DNA of 64,000 nucleotides from Oscheius sp. JU75 (Eukaryota > Nematoda > Chromadorea > Rhabditida > Rhabditidae), in assembly GCA_037178855.1 (NCBI GenBank), contig JASJZC010000004.1, positions 4,774,001-4,838,000 on the forward strand, written 5' to 3'. Below are positions 1 through 12,341 of the stretch, piece after piece. Under the pieces are notes generated by a model, which saw only the letters and a program-made list of their open reading frames with translations, made no database searches and was not told the origin of the DNA. The position numbers were made by a program, and so were the translations under genes. The stretch's first letter is position 1. The number at the start of each line of letters is the position of its first letter.

Positions 1-1638
1 CCTTTCTTCTAAGTCCCTCTATATGAGACATAATTTCTAAGGAAGGTCGAAAATGACCCCCGAAAACATCGTTCAAGGTTGGAAACCTTAGAGAACAACA
101 TGACATTCGAGTATTAGAAAGTTTGTTCTGTCAATAGAACATCGCCTCCACTGATGTGTAGTCTTAAAGGGAACGGAGCATATGAGAGAGAGAGAGAGAG
201 AGAGAGGGCTTGAATCAGATAAAGGAGAACAAAGTGACTCTTAAAGGAGGAAGCTCTCCCAGAGAGATGGGAGGCTCGTTGATCCAAGAACTTTGAGCCG
301 GATGTGGGCGCCGAGCCCGAGAGTCTTTTGCACGAATGTGACCAAGTTTCGAGGTATCAAAAGGGAGAGAGCGCTTTGCGGCGTGTGTTAGATTACTCAC
401 TTCTACTCTAATTTCCGTCTGGCTTTCGACTTTCCAAGAATCACTGTTAAAAAAAAGGGGAAGTGAGGAAGAACTTGCGTTGGTGCCAGAGCTGTGCAAA
501 CTGTCCCTGACCCAATATATAGCGTGTTGACTTTCGAATACAATTCGAGCAAACATACCTTCAAACACAGAGTGTTACAATCTGTTTAGTTGGATTCAAA
601 ATGCGAATTTTTACGTGGGGTGCGAGTTAAGAGCTAGGTCCAATTCCGGACTCTTTGAAAAAGACCGAGTTCCTCCTTGTGCTGCGGCCATTTGGGTAAA
701 CAATACCGAAATCTCATTAGGACAGAACCACGTGCTCATCATATTGCATCCATCGTGTGTTTTTATGAAGCTGAACATTTGGAAGGTGATCATTGGAGGA
801 ATAGGAGCACTGGATACTGGAAACTAGGAACAACATACTCTGTCCTGACTTATTCAATAGTTATTGTGTATGAGAGTGTTATGTAGTCTACTCTCTTTGG
901 ATACAATGAGAATACGAAGACTGTTGAAGAATATGATCCATTTCCTAAGGGTCTTCTGGAACTTCTAACTGAACGAGCTACTGGGGACAAAAACAAAAAT
1001 TTGCGGAGCAACCAGGGTTCTTATAAGGAACCAACACGCAATGGGAGATCTCTGATTATGATACTTTCTACTGACAACTGAAGAAGTAAATCTGCTATCT
1101 CTGCCATTTAAAGCGCGATGGTTTCTGTGGCAGACTGTTTATTTGTTTTTTGTTTGTTTGTCCGAGTTCATGAAACAGAAGCGAGACAATAGTGTCGTCC
1201 AGAAGTTTCTTTATTCAGAAAGTTCTTGCATAAATTGGGTGAGAAGTCAACTTTAGGTGCGCTGGGCGGCTTCTTTGTGTTTCGAAAAGGGCGGCGAATC
1301 GTCTTTGACGGCTAGTGTCTCTTTAAAGTCATTGTGACTCTTTTAAAAATGGCGCTCCGGCGTGCTGGAACTACAAAGCGACTTGGTTGTTTCTATTTAG
1401 TAACGTCTTTAGAAACGCCTACCACTTGACTTTACTAAATAAGAGTAGCAGTCACTGAACGAGACAACTTTATCCACTCTTCTTCTGGAAATGGAACGAC
1501 AATTCTCGTTCTTGTCATGATCTTCAAGAAGAGACGACGGGGCGGACCTTCGTGCCTTCTCCCGTACATACGCACACTGAACGATCTACTTTTTGCTCAG
1601 AAGTGCCGGCCTGCCCTATGGGACATCTTGAATTCGGT
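1..1638. other. Left-edge region without a supported gene
   Basis: No reading frame here has family similarity or a convincing exon chain. A (GA)n microsatellite lies at about 184-206. The open frames present are short and unstructured. The stretch may be intergenic or the intron or UTR of a gene outside the window. Confidence 0.5.
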
Positions 1639-2178
1639 AATCGTCATAGTTAACAGGAAAACTTCTCTTTCTCGGCTAATGATCCTGGCAAGAGTGAAGA
1701 AGTCTTATGGAACAATCTCCCCCAGAACTGGCAGATAATAAATGACAAAGACAGTTACACGGTCCTTTTCATCACCTGCGCTGTCTTATATCACTCACTT
1801 GCTGTCAGTCACAAGAAAAAGCGAACATTTTACATGTCAAGACATGTCAAGCAATATTCCTAGTTGTCCAAACAGTTTTCCGTATTGTAATTTTGTTTGC
1901 TCCCTCTGGTAAGACGCTTCATCCTCTTCGAACACTTTAAATTCTCGTTCAGATCTTCTGAAATGGGAAGGAAGAAGACGAAGAAGCAGGTGCATTCGGA
2001 AGTGACGGAACGACTGCCAGTCGGTGGCGTAGAACAGATCCTGGCCGAAGAGGAAATGGTCAGTCTCTAAGGCTTTTCAAAAGATATAAAAATACAGGAC
2101 CAGACGGAAGAGACGATTCGACTGCGTACGGAGAATGCTGAGCTGAAGGAGCGCGACCAGAAGATGGTGACGAAGATT
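1639..2178. repeat. 540-bp direct tandem duplication, copy 1
   Basis: This block reads the same as 2187-2726 at an offset of 548 bp; I see no mismatch. An 8-nt spacer (AGAGGATG, 2179-2186) separates the copies. The unit covers the upstream region, first exon, first intron and start of the second exon of the golgin-like gene. Perfect identity means either a very recent duplication or an assembly artefact. Confidence 0.93.
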
Positions 2179-2187
2179 AGAGGATGA
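1963..2187 (+). pseudogene. Truncated 5' copy of the golgin-like gene
   Basis: This is the copy-1 counterpart of the start of the intact gene. The ATG is at 1963, exon 1 runs to about 2058, a 39-bp intron follows, and exon 2 starts at 2098. At the duplication border the frame reads two foreign codons and then TGA (2185-2187), so a product would stop after about 60 residues. It carries the same upstream sequence as the intact gene and could still be transcribed. Confidence 0.7.
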
Positions 2188-2726
2188 ATCGTCATAGTTA
2201 ACAGGAAAACTTCTCTTTCTCGGCTAATGATCCTGGCAAGAGTGAAGAAGTCTTATGGAACAATCTCCCCCAGAACTGGCAGATAATAAATGACAAAGAC
2301 AGTTACACGGTCCTTTTCATCACCTGCGCTGTCTTATATCACTCACTTGCTGTCAGTCACAAGAAAAAGCGAACATTTTACATGTCAAGACATGTCAAGC
2401 AATATTCCTAGTTGTCCAAACAGTTTTCCGTATTGTAATTTTGTTTGCTCCCTCTGGTAAGACGCTTCATCCTCTTCGAACACTTTAAATTCTCGTTCAG
2501 ATCTTCTGAAATGGGAAGGAAGAAGACGAAGAAGCAGGTGCATTCGGAAGTGACGGAACGACTGCCAGTCGGTGGCGTAGAACAGATCCTGGCCGAAGAG
2601 GAAATGGTCAGTCTCTAAGGCTTTTCAAAAGATATAAAAATACAGGACCAGACGGAAGAGACGATTCGACTGCGTACGGAGAATGCTGAGCTGAAGGAGC
2701 GCGACCAGAAGATGGTGACGAAGATT
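2187..2726. repeat. 540-bp direct tandem duplication, copy 2
   Basis: This copy is continuous with the intact golgin-like gene: beyond 2726 the reading frame goes on into the rest of exon 2. It is therefore the parental or functional copy. Confidence 0.93.
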
Positions 2727-3767
2727 GAAGACGTTCTCATCGCCCTGAGAGAGGCCAGACTGACGATTGTGGAGTTGACCGAGCAGCAGCAGGAACTCCA
2801 GAGGCAGATCGATGCCAAGGAACAGTTCATCCAGAGTCTCGTAGCTGTCAGACAGCGTGATCAGCAGATCCACAGGTTCGAATCCTCAAAAACTTAGAAA
2901 AATGGATTTAGACTGTCTCAGAAAGTGGTTACTCTACAGAAGACGACGGATTCCGGCCTGGAAGACGAATTGAAGAGGATCAAGGAAGATCGAAAGAGAC
3001 TCCTGGACGAGCTCGAGAAGACCAAGTTTGATCTGAAGCAAGTGCTTCAGTCGGATGAGGGCCGAGAGTACGATACCAAGATTCGTCTTCTGGAGATCAA
3101 AGTATCTGAACTGGAGACGGAAAAGGAACAAGTCGAGCTGGAAGGTGGAGAAAAGTTTCGAGAGGTCGAAGAGAATAATGAAGCCATTGCCAAAAAGGAA
3201 ATGGACTGGCAGCTGCGCTACGAGAAGGCTTTGAGCAATCTCAAGAACAGCCAGTCGACGCTGCAAGAGACCAAGGATGCCTACAGTTTGATCGAGAAGA
3301 GCCTCGAGTACGTAAAGATCGACAACGACCGGCTCGGCAAGGAGTTGGACAGTCTGAGAGAAACCACACATCCGGTCACCATCCCGTATCTTTCTTTACT
3401 ACTTCGTTTATGAAAACGTCTTTAGGATTGAGTCTGTTGAGATTCCACCATCTGAAACGAGAGTTACGATAGACGAGGATACGAAAGAATTTCAAGTAAG
3501 AAAGTACCTCCAGAGCTCTCATTCTAGTCACAGATCATCTGTCCTATCTTGATGCGATCTCATCCGGTCGCCTTGCGTTGCAAATCTGCCTTGCAGAAGT
3601 TCTACAACACGCATTTCGTGAAAGAAGGCGTTCCGATCACCCAACTACTGTTCAAGAAGATTCGTGCAGCATGGGGTCGCAGGCCTTTCCGTCTCTACTT
3701 CAGAGTCATGTTGATTGTCTATGTCACAATTGTACATCTCCTTCTCTTCAGTTATTGGCTTGAATGA
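2511..3767 (+). CDS. Golgin-84/CASP-like tail-anchored coiled-coil protein
   Basis: Exon 1 is 2511-2606 (MGRKKTKK...). Exon 2 starts at 2646 and probably ends near 2846. Exon 3 runs from about 2898/2922 to about 3372, a short exon ends at 3495, and the last exon is 3534-3767. Most of the product is charged, heptad-like coiled coil rich in Glu, Lys, Leu and Gln. The C-terminus is basic (WGRRPFRLYF) followed by one hydrophobic segment (VMLIVYVTIVHLLLFSYW) and a two-residue tail, the layout of Golgi tethers such as golgin-84. At roughly 350 residues it is shorter than vertebrate golgin-84, so other tail-anchored golgins remain possible. Joins of exons 2-4 are approximate. Expected site is the Golgi membrane, with the coiled coil in the cytosol. 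Confidence 0.6.
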
Positions 3768-3841
3768 TTCCCTAGTTCTAGAATACAATAAAAAAAAAAC
3801 TACATAAGAGCTAAATCAACAGTTCATTGAATGCAAAACAA

Positions 3842-4379
3842 TTACTCGTCATTTTCCTCCTCGTCTCCTTGGACATTGAAATAGCGGAGCTCGTAGTTGT
3901 TTCTGTTGAGGGAGACGACGCGTAGCCAATCCCTCAGAGTGTTGCGCTTCAAGTACTTCTTTGTCAGATACTTCAAGTACCTAAATTTACAAGTTATTCA
4001 GAGAAGACGAAAAGAGCGTACCTCTTGGAAAAAGGAATCTCGGTGATGACTGAAACCTTAGTCTTGGTGCTCTCAATCTTGACATTGTTAGCGTCGAGTT
4101 GGCCAGTCTTTCCATTGATCTTGACATGTTCTTTGAGGTAGGCCTCCTGAAAAAAACAACGGGGCTTGCTAGGTATATCCACCCTATGCCCGACGTCAGC
4201 TCCACTTTGAATTGCGGGAAAGAGCGATTGGAAAAAAGGAAACATACAAAATCGTCGAGCTTCATGATTCCATCTTCAACGGGATTCTTGCATTCGACAT
4301 TGAACTTCAGATGGACCTTCTTCTTCCTTAGAATCTTGGTTCCCTTGCGGGCCTTGGGAACGGACTTGGTTGGGGCCAT
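3842..4379 (-). CDS. rpl-22: Ribosomal protein eL22 (60S subunit)
   Basis: Three exons (4379-4248, 4146-4022, 3980-3842) give 131 residues, the usual eL22 length. The N-terminus is basic ([15 protein letters not shown]). A conserved core follows ([15 protein letters not shown], later [14 protein letters not shown]), then [20 protein letters not shown] and an acidic tail ending GDEEENDE. Both introns have GT-AG borders. It is a structural component of the large ribosomal subunit. The gene converges on the golgin-like gene (75 bp between stops) and is divergent from INTS7. Confidence 0.96.
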
Positions 4380-4778
4380 TTTATTATCCTGAAAACGGTG
4401 AAATGGCACAGTCCTAGCGAGAAAAACGAGGGGAAAACAACAAGCAATACGACAACAAAGAAGGAAAAATAAACCGATAGCTGATTTTAGGATTAGGCCA
4501 GATTTTGTCGGTCGCGCTTTGAAATCGTGACGAGACCTACAGAAATCCTGAAAATCAAAATAGCCCGCTAATTCAAACAGGCAGAAATTGTTCCACTTTT
4601 TTCCGAGGAGTTTGCAAATCACCTACTCCTCCTCGTTTTGCCTTTTTTCCGGAAAAATGTACCAATCGGTGGCGTGTGCATAAAAATAAACTTAGAAATT
4701 CCATTCAAACCCGATTACGTTCTTGCAAAGACTTCATAACTTTTTCCTTCCATTCATCGAAAATATCTGTTACAGGGC

Positions 4779-7700
4779 ATGGAAACTGCTGCGGTACTAG
4801 CAACTCCAGCCTACCAACACTTTGATAAAGGTAAGCCTGTTCGGTCCAACTGTTCATATCATACTCAAGGAATACGCGCACGGGCACTAGGAGACCAGTT
4901 ATCGGCAATTGTCGGAGTTACGAATCTTCTGAAAGAGAATCCATTCCCGAATCTTGTCAACCAGGTAGCTCTTCGTCTGGCGGACGCTTTCAAGGACGGG
5001 TCAGTTCGAACTTTGTCAGTCAACGAAGCTTTTCAGCAACAATAAGGTTCGAACTTGTATCGCTAGAGTATTGGATGATTCGTCAGAGCATCTTTCTCTT
5101 ATTTTCTCTTCCGAAGAGGTCCTGAAAAGGATTTTTGTCGTCAGTCATTCCAATGATCCCGTCTCTAAAGCACTGACTCTGGAGGTAGGGATACTTTTTT
5201 CTCTTGCTCATTTTTAACTGAAGGTCCTCGGGAAACTAGCTCATCTATACGTGAAGACCAAAAAAGTCCATCATCTCATCCTGGAATCTTTAACGACGGA
5301 ACACGATTTCGAGTTCGAATGTGCCGTTCGTGCCATGACGGCTTTTGCTCAAATCTCTTCGTCAGTTTGCTTTTGCCCGTCAAAGAAATCACGATTTCCA
5401 GAGAGTTTTCCGCTGCCACAGTCGAACGAATTGCAGTGCTTTTGACTTCGTCAGAAGTTGCGATGGAACGCAAAATTCTTATCGTTTCCACAATCGGGAC
5501 AATGAAAGCCGATGTCAAAGCCGCAAACGTAACTCTTTCTTCCAGTTTTCCTTCAAAGAGAGCCTAGGAATGTTTCGGTCTAGAAAAGTTCCTTCTACAG
5601 CATAGCAGCAACACAAATCTCGTCTGTACTCTTCTCTCCGGCACGACCTCTCTAGCAAAGAGCACCCGTTATGCCATTCCTATGCAGGTAACTACCTTTT
5701 TTGGGTGGAAAATTGAAAGAATCAGGTGGAAATTCTCCTTGATGCAGCTATAAATGCCGATGCTTATCTTGGCATCCGACTGGCTGCCCTCTCGGAATTG
5801 ATAATTCTGGCCAAATATGCTCATCTTTGGGAAGATCATCATTTGAAGGTTTCTACTCTCGTTTCCAATCAAAAACATTTTAAGAAATTGCAAGAATTGA
5901 AGGCTAAGGTAGATCAAGGACCAGCGATGATTTTGAACAAGTATCTCCGAATTTTGATTCAGATTTCCTCGCGGATGCGAGTAAATCATGCTGTCTTCTT
6001 GCAGGGTAAATATACAGTATACTCTGGCACAAACATTTCCAGAAATCCTCTTCGAACTCGGCTATCTCTTCACCTCACAACAGATAGCCCAACGAATTCT
6101 GAGCATCCAGTTTGCCTGCAATATCTACATCTACCATCCTGATCCGGCACTGGCCACAAAACTCGTTCATGCCTTCACCATTACAGCTGGATCCGAGCTG
6201 AGGAAGAGCGAGGCGGGAAGGGTTTGTTCCTATTCCCAAAAGAAAAGTATACAAAGTTTTCAGTTCTACGCGACCTTGGCCCGATTTCTCTGTTCTCCTT
6301 CCGTCAGCCAAGAATACATCCAGAGTCTTCTTGGCCCCCTGCTCGAATCCTCCCTCGGTCATCCTCACGCCAAACACGTCGTTCAATTGCTGTGTCGAGT
6401 AGCTGACAGACTGCCGGCTTTAGCTCCAGCTATCAGACATTGGACAACACAACAGCTTGGAAGTCTAGTATGAACAGTGAGTTTGTATGAAAATATGGAG
6501 TTTCAGTCAAATGCGGTCATTTACACAAGTGATCTTCGCGAAGAACTCGTCTTTCTGCTCTTAATTCCCACCGTGGAGGTCGCTGACACGCCGGATTTGG
6601 TCGCTGTAGGATCCGACTGGGATAGGTTAGTTGAAATCGGCTTCATCAAAAATGGTTAAAAGTGCTAGCCGAAAAATATTGCGGTAATGCGCTTATTTTT
6701 TAGAACGCGCTGAAAAGTCAGTGTAGCGTCACAGTGGTCGAAGGTACCAGACTTACGACTCGGTGGTACGATAATATCCGCGCGGGTTCGAATACCGTCT
6801 GTGGCAAACATATTTCCATACACCAGCATGCTACCCCAAAAAGCATTTTTTTTTCTTCAGATACACGACTGCCCGAACCGCTTTTCGAAATGGACATTGG
6901 AATAACGCGGCTCTGGCCAATCTCACAGCAATCGACACGGCGGTAGTTTGTGATTTTTTCCTGAAATATTTGACTTTCAGTCCCTCTCCTCTGTTCACAA
7001 ATACTGGATCGAGGTTCTTATCAAGTTGGCCGCGAGTCAACTGACCGTCTTCTCCGTGACGAGCCTGCAAGAACAGCGAGATACGCTCACATTCGCCCAT
7101 GCCAAAGCTGTGGTTTGTTTTCTTGAGAGATTCCCTGAAACAGTATCGATTTCCAGGAACTGGTCGAGTTCTTGCCCAGTTCGGCCTTCATCTTCGCGAA
7201 AAACTACATTGAGGCCCAGGTGACCGTCTCGAACGCTCTCCACTCGTTCATCTGTGCCATTGCCAGCATCACGCGCTTCGACAGCCATTTCACGGATCCA
7301 GCCAGTCTTTATCGTGTTCGCACCGCTGTCAGTTCCATTCTTTCTACTTTGTAGCCACATTTCAGCTGCAAAGTTTCGCTAGAGCGCTGGAAAAGTGCGA
7401 TGTGGCATGGACATCTCTGTACAGAAAAGCCTTCACAGCCGATGCCTCCACCTTGGACAGCCTGACCTACGTGCATACGAGTATCGTCATCGTCCTGATC
7501 GGCGTCAAGAAACTGCTCAAAGACGAGAATATTCGAGATGTGATGATGCCGAATTTGCAGAAGGAGACGGCGATCTCGATCGGCGGGAGGGAGCGTCTGG
7601 TCTGGGCGAAAGAGCAAGTCGGCCAACTTGGACCGCTCTCTAAAGCGGTATTCTTTTTTTTTTTTACTCCGACTAACATCATTAGGCGTTCAACACCTTG

Positions 7701-9567
7701 ATACAGGTCGTGGAGGCGGCCTTCACGTTCCGCCAATCGATTCCGCGATACATTTTCCACCAGGAATACGACTTTACTATCAAGGTTCATTATCGTCTTT
7801 TTTTCATCCTGCCCCAATCCATTTTTCAGCTAAATGTGAGCTCGGCAGTTAATGGAGAGATGTCCGTCGTCCAGAACCAAAATGTCCCAATACAGGTGCG
7901 GTTTGAACAGCTACAGTCTGTTCAGGAACGATTTTGACCGGCGGCTGGTAAGCAAAAAATTCATCGGAAAATCGGTGAAATCCGCTGTTGAAGGAATAGC
8001 ACGGCGAGTCCCGCGAGAGAAAATTTTTACGGTATGCCGCCAGTCAATATCGTTCTTGAACAGACTATATTTATTGACATTTTGTTCCCACTCTCTCTTA
8101 CTTGGTGAAGAAGTCGCGAATCATCGCCAGCGTCCAGAGGGTGCTCTGTAGAACGTTGAAGACGAGTTCGACGACAACGCGAATGAGCGTCTTATCCGGA
8201 TGTTCCAGTATAATCTTGGCCAGACGACTGTTGATCTGTTGTCGCTTGACGCGATTCAGCTCGGCCAGCTCGATCAGAGCTGCCAGCTTGCTCGGTTCCT
8301 TGTTTAGCGTCTTGCGCAGCTTCTTCTCGTACTCGCGCACGTCCATCTGCATGTCCACGACGCGTTTTCGGTACTTGGTGGCCCATTCCGTTACGTCCGT
8401 TTCCTTTTTTTCGAGTTGCGTCCTTGACTGCGCGAGCAGGTCCGTGTACTCGTTCAGCTTGGCCAGACAATCCGCCGAGGACCCTTGGGACTTGTTCTCA
8501 CTCAACTCCTTGGCGGTGATCGACTCGCTGTTCGTAGTGTCGTCGGCCAACTCGCGGCTTAATGAGACAAGGAGGTTCTTCTTCAATACGTCCTCCTTCA
8601 GGTCGCGCAAGTCTTGACTGGGCATATGAGTAATCGTCTTTTGGCCCATTTGCGCATTGCTCGCCTTCTTTGAGACTTTCTTGACCTTCTGCATCTTTTT
8701 TCCCTTTCTTTTCAACTGAATTCGTTAATCTTTCGGAGAAGAAAGCCTCACCTTGTGCTCGATCAATTTCCACTGTGGATTCAGTGGCTGAACAGAATCC
8801 GACATCGTCGCACGACAATTTTGAGTACAAGTGTCTCCAAAAAAGCTTTCTTTTCGTTCAATTAACAAACTTTTTTGTTTCAGATTGACGGCTTCATCGA
8901 GACGAATCACCCGACGAAAATCGAGTCCGTCATAATCACCTCGGCTATCCATTACTTCACAGCTTACGCAGTACGTTTTTCATTGACTTTAGCCAAACAC
9001 CTTTTGTGTATAAAGTTCGAAAACTTCACAATTAAACCCAAATTTTCTCGTAGCGAACAGAACTTTTGAAATGTTCCGAAATCGAGGCAATTAGATAGTT
9101 TGATAGCTTTGTTTCCCTTTGGGCAGTTTGACAGTACGAGGGAGAATCGGCTTGGTATAGGTCAAGTCTGCATGTTCTTACCGGTCAGTCGATCCGATCT
9201 GGGCCTGAAAGCATTTGGAGTCACGTTTGGTTAGAAACTGCTGATTTTATAGAGAAATTTGGTGGGAACTATCTTTTTGATCAAACCAGGACTGGCCAAG
9301 CGAAGAGCATCCGACAGAACGGCTAAATGTACATCTTTGACCCGGAAACGCAGCTAAAATTGTCCCATCACTAAACCCCAAATTCAGAACTGCACCTCGT
9401 TCACGTCTAACATCAAGCTGAACGGCGAGACGCATTTCAGTACACAGCTGATGCTCTGCTTCCGTCAATCCTGCAACATGGAATTCGCCGTCGAATTTGT
9501 CGACTCCCAGAAGAGGACCTGGTCCACGAGTGTCAAATCCAAGGTCAAAGTCATGATCAACGAGTAA
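4779..9567 (+). CDS. ints-7: Integrator complex subunit 7
   Basis: The multi-exon gene begins at ATG 4779 (exon 4779-4830), continues 4870-4999 and 5037-5184, and ends at TAA 9565-9567. The N-terminal helical repeat region matches INTS7: NPFPNLVNQVALRLAD, then RTCIARVLDDSSEHL, then RIFVVSHSNDPVSKALTL. Across the exon 2/3 join the frame reads DGNNKVRTC, which supports the GTCAG donor at 5000. The C-terminal exons (IDGFIETNHP at 8884; a last exon from about 9390 with THFSTQLMLCF...SVKSKVKV) resemble the beta-rich end of INTS7. Integrator cleaves snRNA and attenuated transcripts co-transcriptionally in the nucleus. An antisense gene lies in the intron between about 7949 and 8883. Internal exon borders between 5.2 and 9.4 kb are approximate. 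Confidence 0.87.
6717..6805 (+). other. tRNA-like relic in an INTS7 intron
   Basis: The segment has an A-box-like part (TAGCGTCACAGTGG), a long variable-arm-like stretch and a B box (GGGTTCGAATA) in the order and spacing of a type II tRNA. The acceptor arms do not pair and the anticodon stem is poor. It looks like a decayed tRNA or tRNA-derived SINE. Confidence 0.35.
8098..8805 (-). CDS. Coiled-coil protein nested antisense in an INTS7 intron
   Basis: Two exons (8805-8752 and 8715-8098) are joined across a 36-bp intron and encode 223 residues starting MSDSVQPLNPQWKLIEHK. A lysine-rich stretch follows (KRKGKKMQKVKKVSKK), then a long charged helix between about residues 65 and 185 (LAKLNEYTDLLAQSRTQLEK, REYEKKLRKTLNKE). 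The end is more hydrophobic (VVVELVFNVLQSTLWTLAMI). I do not recognise the family. Codon use and continuous frame support a real gene. It lies wholly inside the host intron on the opposite strand, so it needs its own promoter. Confidence 0.75.
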
Positions 9568-10326
9568 CCCCTCGATCTCACTGTTTCAATAGTTTTTATA
9601 AAAGATACGCCTTTCCATTGGAGAGATGAGTCAAATTGTTTGTTTCAATTGCGAGCTGCTGTAAACTGACCTTCACCGCCTTGTTTCCCCTTATAAAAGT
9701 TCCTTTTTGAAGTGGCGGATGATCTCAACCTCGTCTTTTTTTGATTTCTGTGACGTAGAGCTGACACGTCCCACTCTCATGTTGACCTCCGGATAGGAGT
9801 GTCAATAGCGACTGTTTATAACGGGCTCAGCACTTTATTTCGTATACTTTTTGAGCCCTCATCGGTCGCGTGACGGTTTATTTATTTTTTGTTATTCTCC
9901 ATTTTTGTTTATTCAATCGGCGAAAACAGTCTTGTGGATGGGTATAAAACGAAGTGTTTTTAAACAGATTGTCCTTTTGTGCTCTTTTTTGGTGTGAACT
10001 ACTAACTGAGAGACCTCGTTGATCTTTTCACGAACTTTCAGTCCCAAACTATGTCAAACTGAGAAGTTGATGTAAGTCTTTCTAAGGCAGGATCAGCGTT
10101 AGGAAAACCCTTATATCGAGCTTATAAAGAATTTTTATTATTTTACCTGAGCAACAGTTTTTCAATTAGAGCATCCTGCCTTTAAGTGAATCTTTCTTCG
10201 CGCATCACTTCCTGAGTTGTTCGGCGACATTTTACTCCCTTCCTGACAGCAACGAGCGGTGAATAAGAAGCAAATACTTGTATATTTTCTCTCTGTACTA
10301 AAATAATTTTTAAAAAAGTCTTCAGA
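9568..10326. other. Intergenic region between INTS7 and the secreted peptide gene
   Basis: AT-rich, with no supported exon. TATAAA-like strings occur near 9596, 9691 and 9943, but none is tied to a defined start. Confidence 0.5.
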
Positions 10327-10568
10327 ATGATTGCTGTAGTCTTCGTTGTCCTTCTTCTCGCTTTTACCCACTCTGCTCCAACTGACCCACTCGTAGGAGG
10401 AATACGTCCAGTCCCACGTAAGTTGAGAAAGCAGCGTCAAGACAAAACATTTCAGCTTCAATCGGTGGCCCAATTAACGCTGATGCCAGCCAGAAGTCTG
10501 TCCTTGAAGGAGGTAACAATGTAAAACCTTGGCTGAAGGATATGCCAAAGTTGGAAAGAAGAGATTGA
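10327..10568 (+). CDS. Small secreted peptide precursor
   Basis: Exons 10327-10417 and 10456-10568 join across a 38-bp intron (GTAAGT...TTTCAG) to give 67 residues. The N-terminus is a strong signal peptide (MIAVVFVVLLLAFTHSAP). The mature part is Gly/Pro/Asn-rich: DPLVGGIRPVPPSIGGPI, then SVLEGGNNVKPWLKDMP, ending LERRD. There are no cysteines, so it is not a disulfide-knotted defence peptide. A neuropeptide-like or cuticle-associated secreted peptide is possible but not shown. It becomes visible only after splicing, because the unspliced frame hits other codons. Confidence 0.72.
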
Positions 10569-12341
10569 AGCTGTGAAGTGAACGTCTGTACATAAATGTT
10601 CTAAATCCCCCCGAGTCCTCTTTTAATAATGAAAGCCATGAGGAGGGAAAAAATAGCGTGTCGGGGAGCAATCAGAGGCCGAGACCAACTGAATTTAGTG
10701 AAATCGGAGCAGAGACCAGGCGTCTCGTTTATCCTCTTTCTTTTAGGGCTAGTGTGCTATTTTGGACATTTGCTAAACATGTGATCCACGACAGTTGTTA
10801 CATTGAAAAAGACGAAATCATGCCGGAAAAATGATCCAAAATATATTTGCGAAATTTTACATTGGCGCCACTACCTGGAATGCGTGTCGCATTTTCGTGC
10901 CTGCGCAACTCTTTTTCTACTTGATTCATCGTATTTTGCAAGGTTAGATCCTGTTTTTATCGAGTTACAACTTTTAACTCGAGTATTTTACCCACTCTCG
11001 CTTGACAGCAGAAGCTCGTACGGGCTGAGTAAACAAGATGCCATCCTGCTCTTCTCCCACGAACACAGTCAATGGTGAACTTTCCGTCAGCCTTACCACT
11101 TTTGCTTTTAGATTTTCAGTCATTTCAATCAGTCTAATCGACGCCATCATGATCGGTACGCCTTTTATGCTCGATATCACACAGACATGCTCCCTTCCTT
11201 GACAGAATCAATGTTTCGGATATAGGGTTTCATCCAGTCCCGTGTCCTTTCTGCCAGTCAATTCTTTGCGAGCCTTTCCCATCTCTGCCCTCGTTGTAAC
11301 CCCCAGCCCGTCTCCCTTTTTTGACACATCAGACGAGCAATCATTTCAGCTGTCTGGGGGGTGCTGTCAACGGCAGCCAACTTCTCACATCGATTCTGAC
11401 CTCGGTGTCCTTCTCTCTCTAATTTGATTGATTGTTACGCCATCAGCTGTGGCGAAATGTTTGGATAGTCCATCCTCCCTTTTACTATTGACAGACGGCA
11501 GCCCACCGATTGATTCTTGTCTACTCGAGAGACTCATTCATGAATCATTAGGTAATCATAATAGCTTCCTGTGTCATCTCTGCCTCTCGTCCTCTTATCC
11601 ATGTGACCCTGAGATGCTGAAACGTCAAACTCTCATCAGAACAGTTAGGTCCTGGTTTCACTCAGTCACTTTCGACCACAAATCGAGAATCGACTGGTAG
11701 TTCTCATCCCTTTTCCTAACCTATGACTATCCACATATATATTGGAAGCGCAGATGTGCTGGAAGTTATCTTGGTTCCAGACAAACCAGGAGCTGTTAGG
11801 GGAAGCCCCATGCGCGAAAGTCATGTTATCAAATTACACTGCCTTCACGACATTGGAAGGTGTCTCTTTTTGTTTGGACGCCCTTCTTCCACACTTTTCT
11901 TAGTTTTATCAGCCAATAGAAAAAAGTTATCGCTCGGAAACCTTTTTTTCCGGGGGTCAGGGCCAATTGAAATCTGGGATCAAGTGCTGTTTCAACCAGC
12001 GCTTTGAGGTTGCAAGCGTCCAAAGTGGATTTACGGCATGACATTCTTTTGTAAGGAATGCTCTAATGCTTTAGTCAGTAATCGACTTTTGGACAGTTCA
12101 TCTTTTTATATATGGGAAGAGGATGAGGTTTGACTTTCCCCAAGTCATCTGAGCCACTCTACACATAGTTTCTTGCCTTTTCACGTCTTTTCACGTATTT
12201 CCTTTTTTAACCCTAACATGTTGCTGCATCTTCTAGAGCTTTCGAATAACCGAGTTAGCAGCTCCGTCCGATCTCAATTTGCATGGGATATGCTCTTTTC
12301 TCTTTCGCTACTCTCTTCAAATAATCTAACTTAGATTCAGA
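10569..12341. other. Gene-poor interval upstream of the tetraspan gene
   Basis: Several open frames of 60-95 codons exist but none has a family motif or a consistent exon chain. The segment before 12342 ends in a pyrimidine-rich tract and TTCAG just upstream of the ATG, which could be a trans-splice acceptor. Confidence 0.45.

Noticed and set aside
2835-2890. tRNA gene suggested by GGTTCGAATCC
   Set aside because: No A box or cloverleaf upstream; it lies at the end of golgin exon 2 or in its intron.
3987-4622. 211-codon minus frame spanning eL22
   Set aside because: It reads through both sides of the eL22 first exon and intron in one frame; the spliced eL22 gene explains the conserved part.
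8102-8617. 171-codon plus-strand frame inside the nested coiled-coil gene
   Set aside because: It is the antisense shadow of the minus-strand coiled-coil coding region, which has better composition and a clean start and intron.
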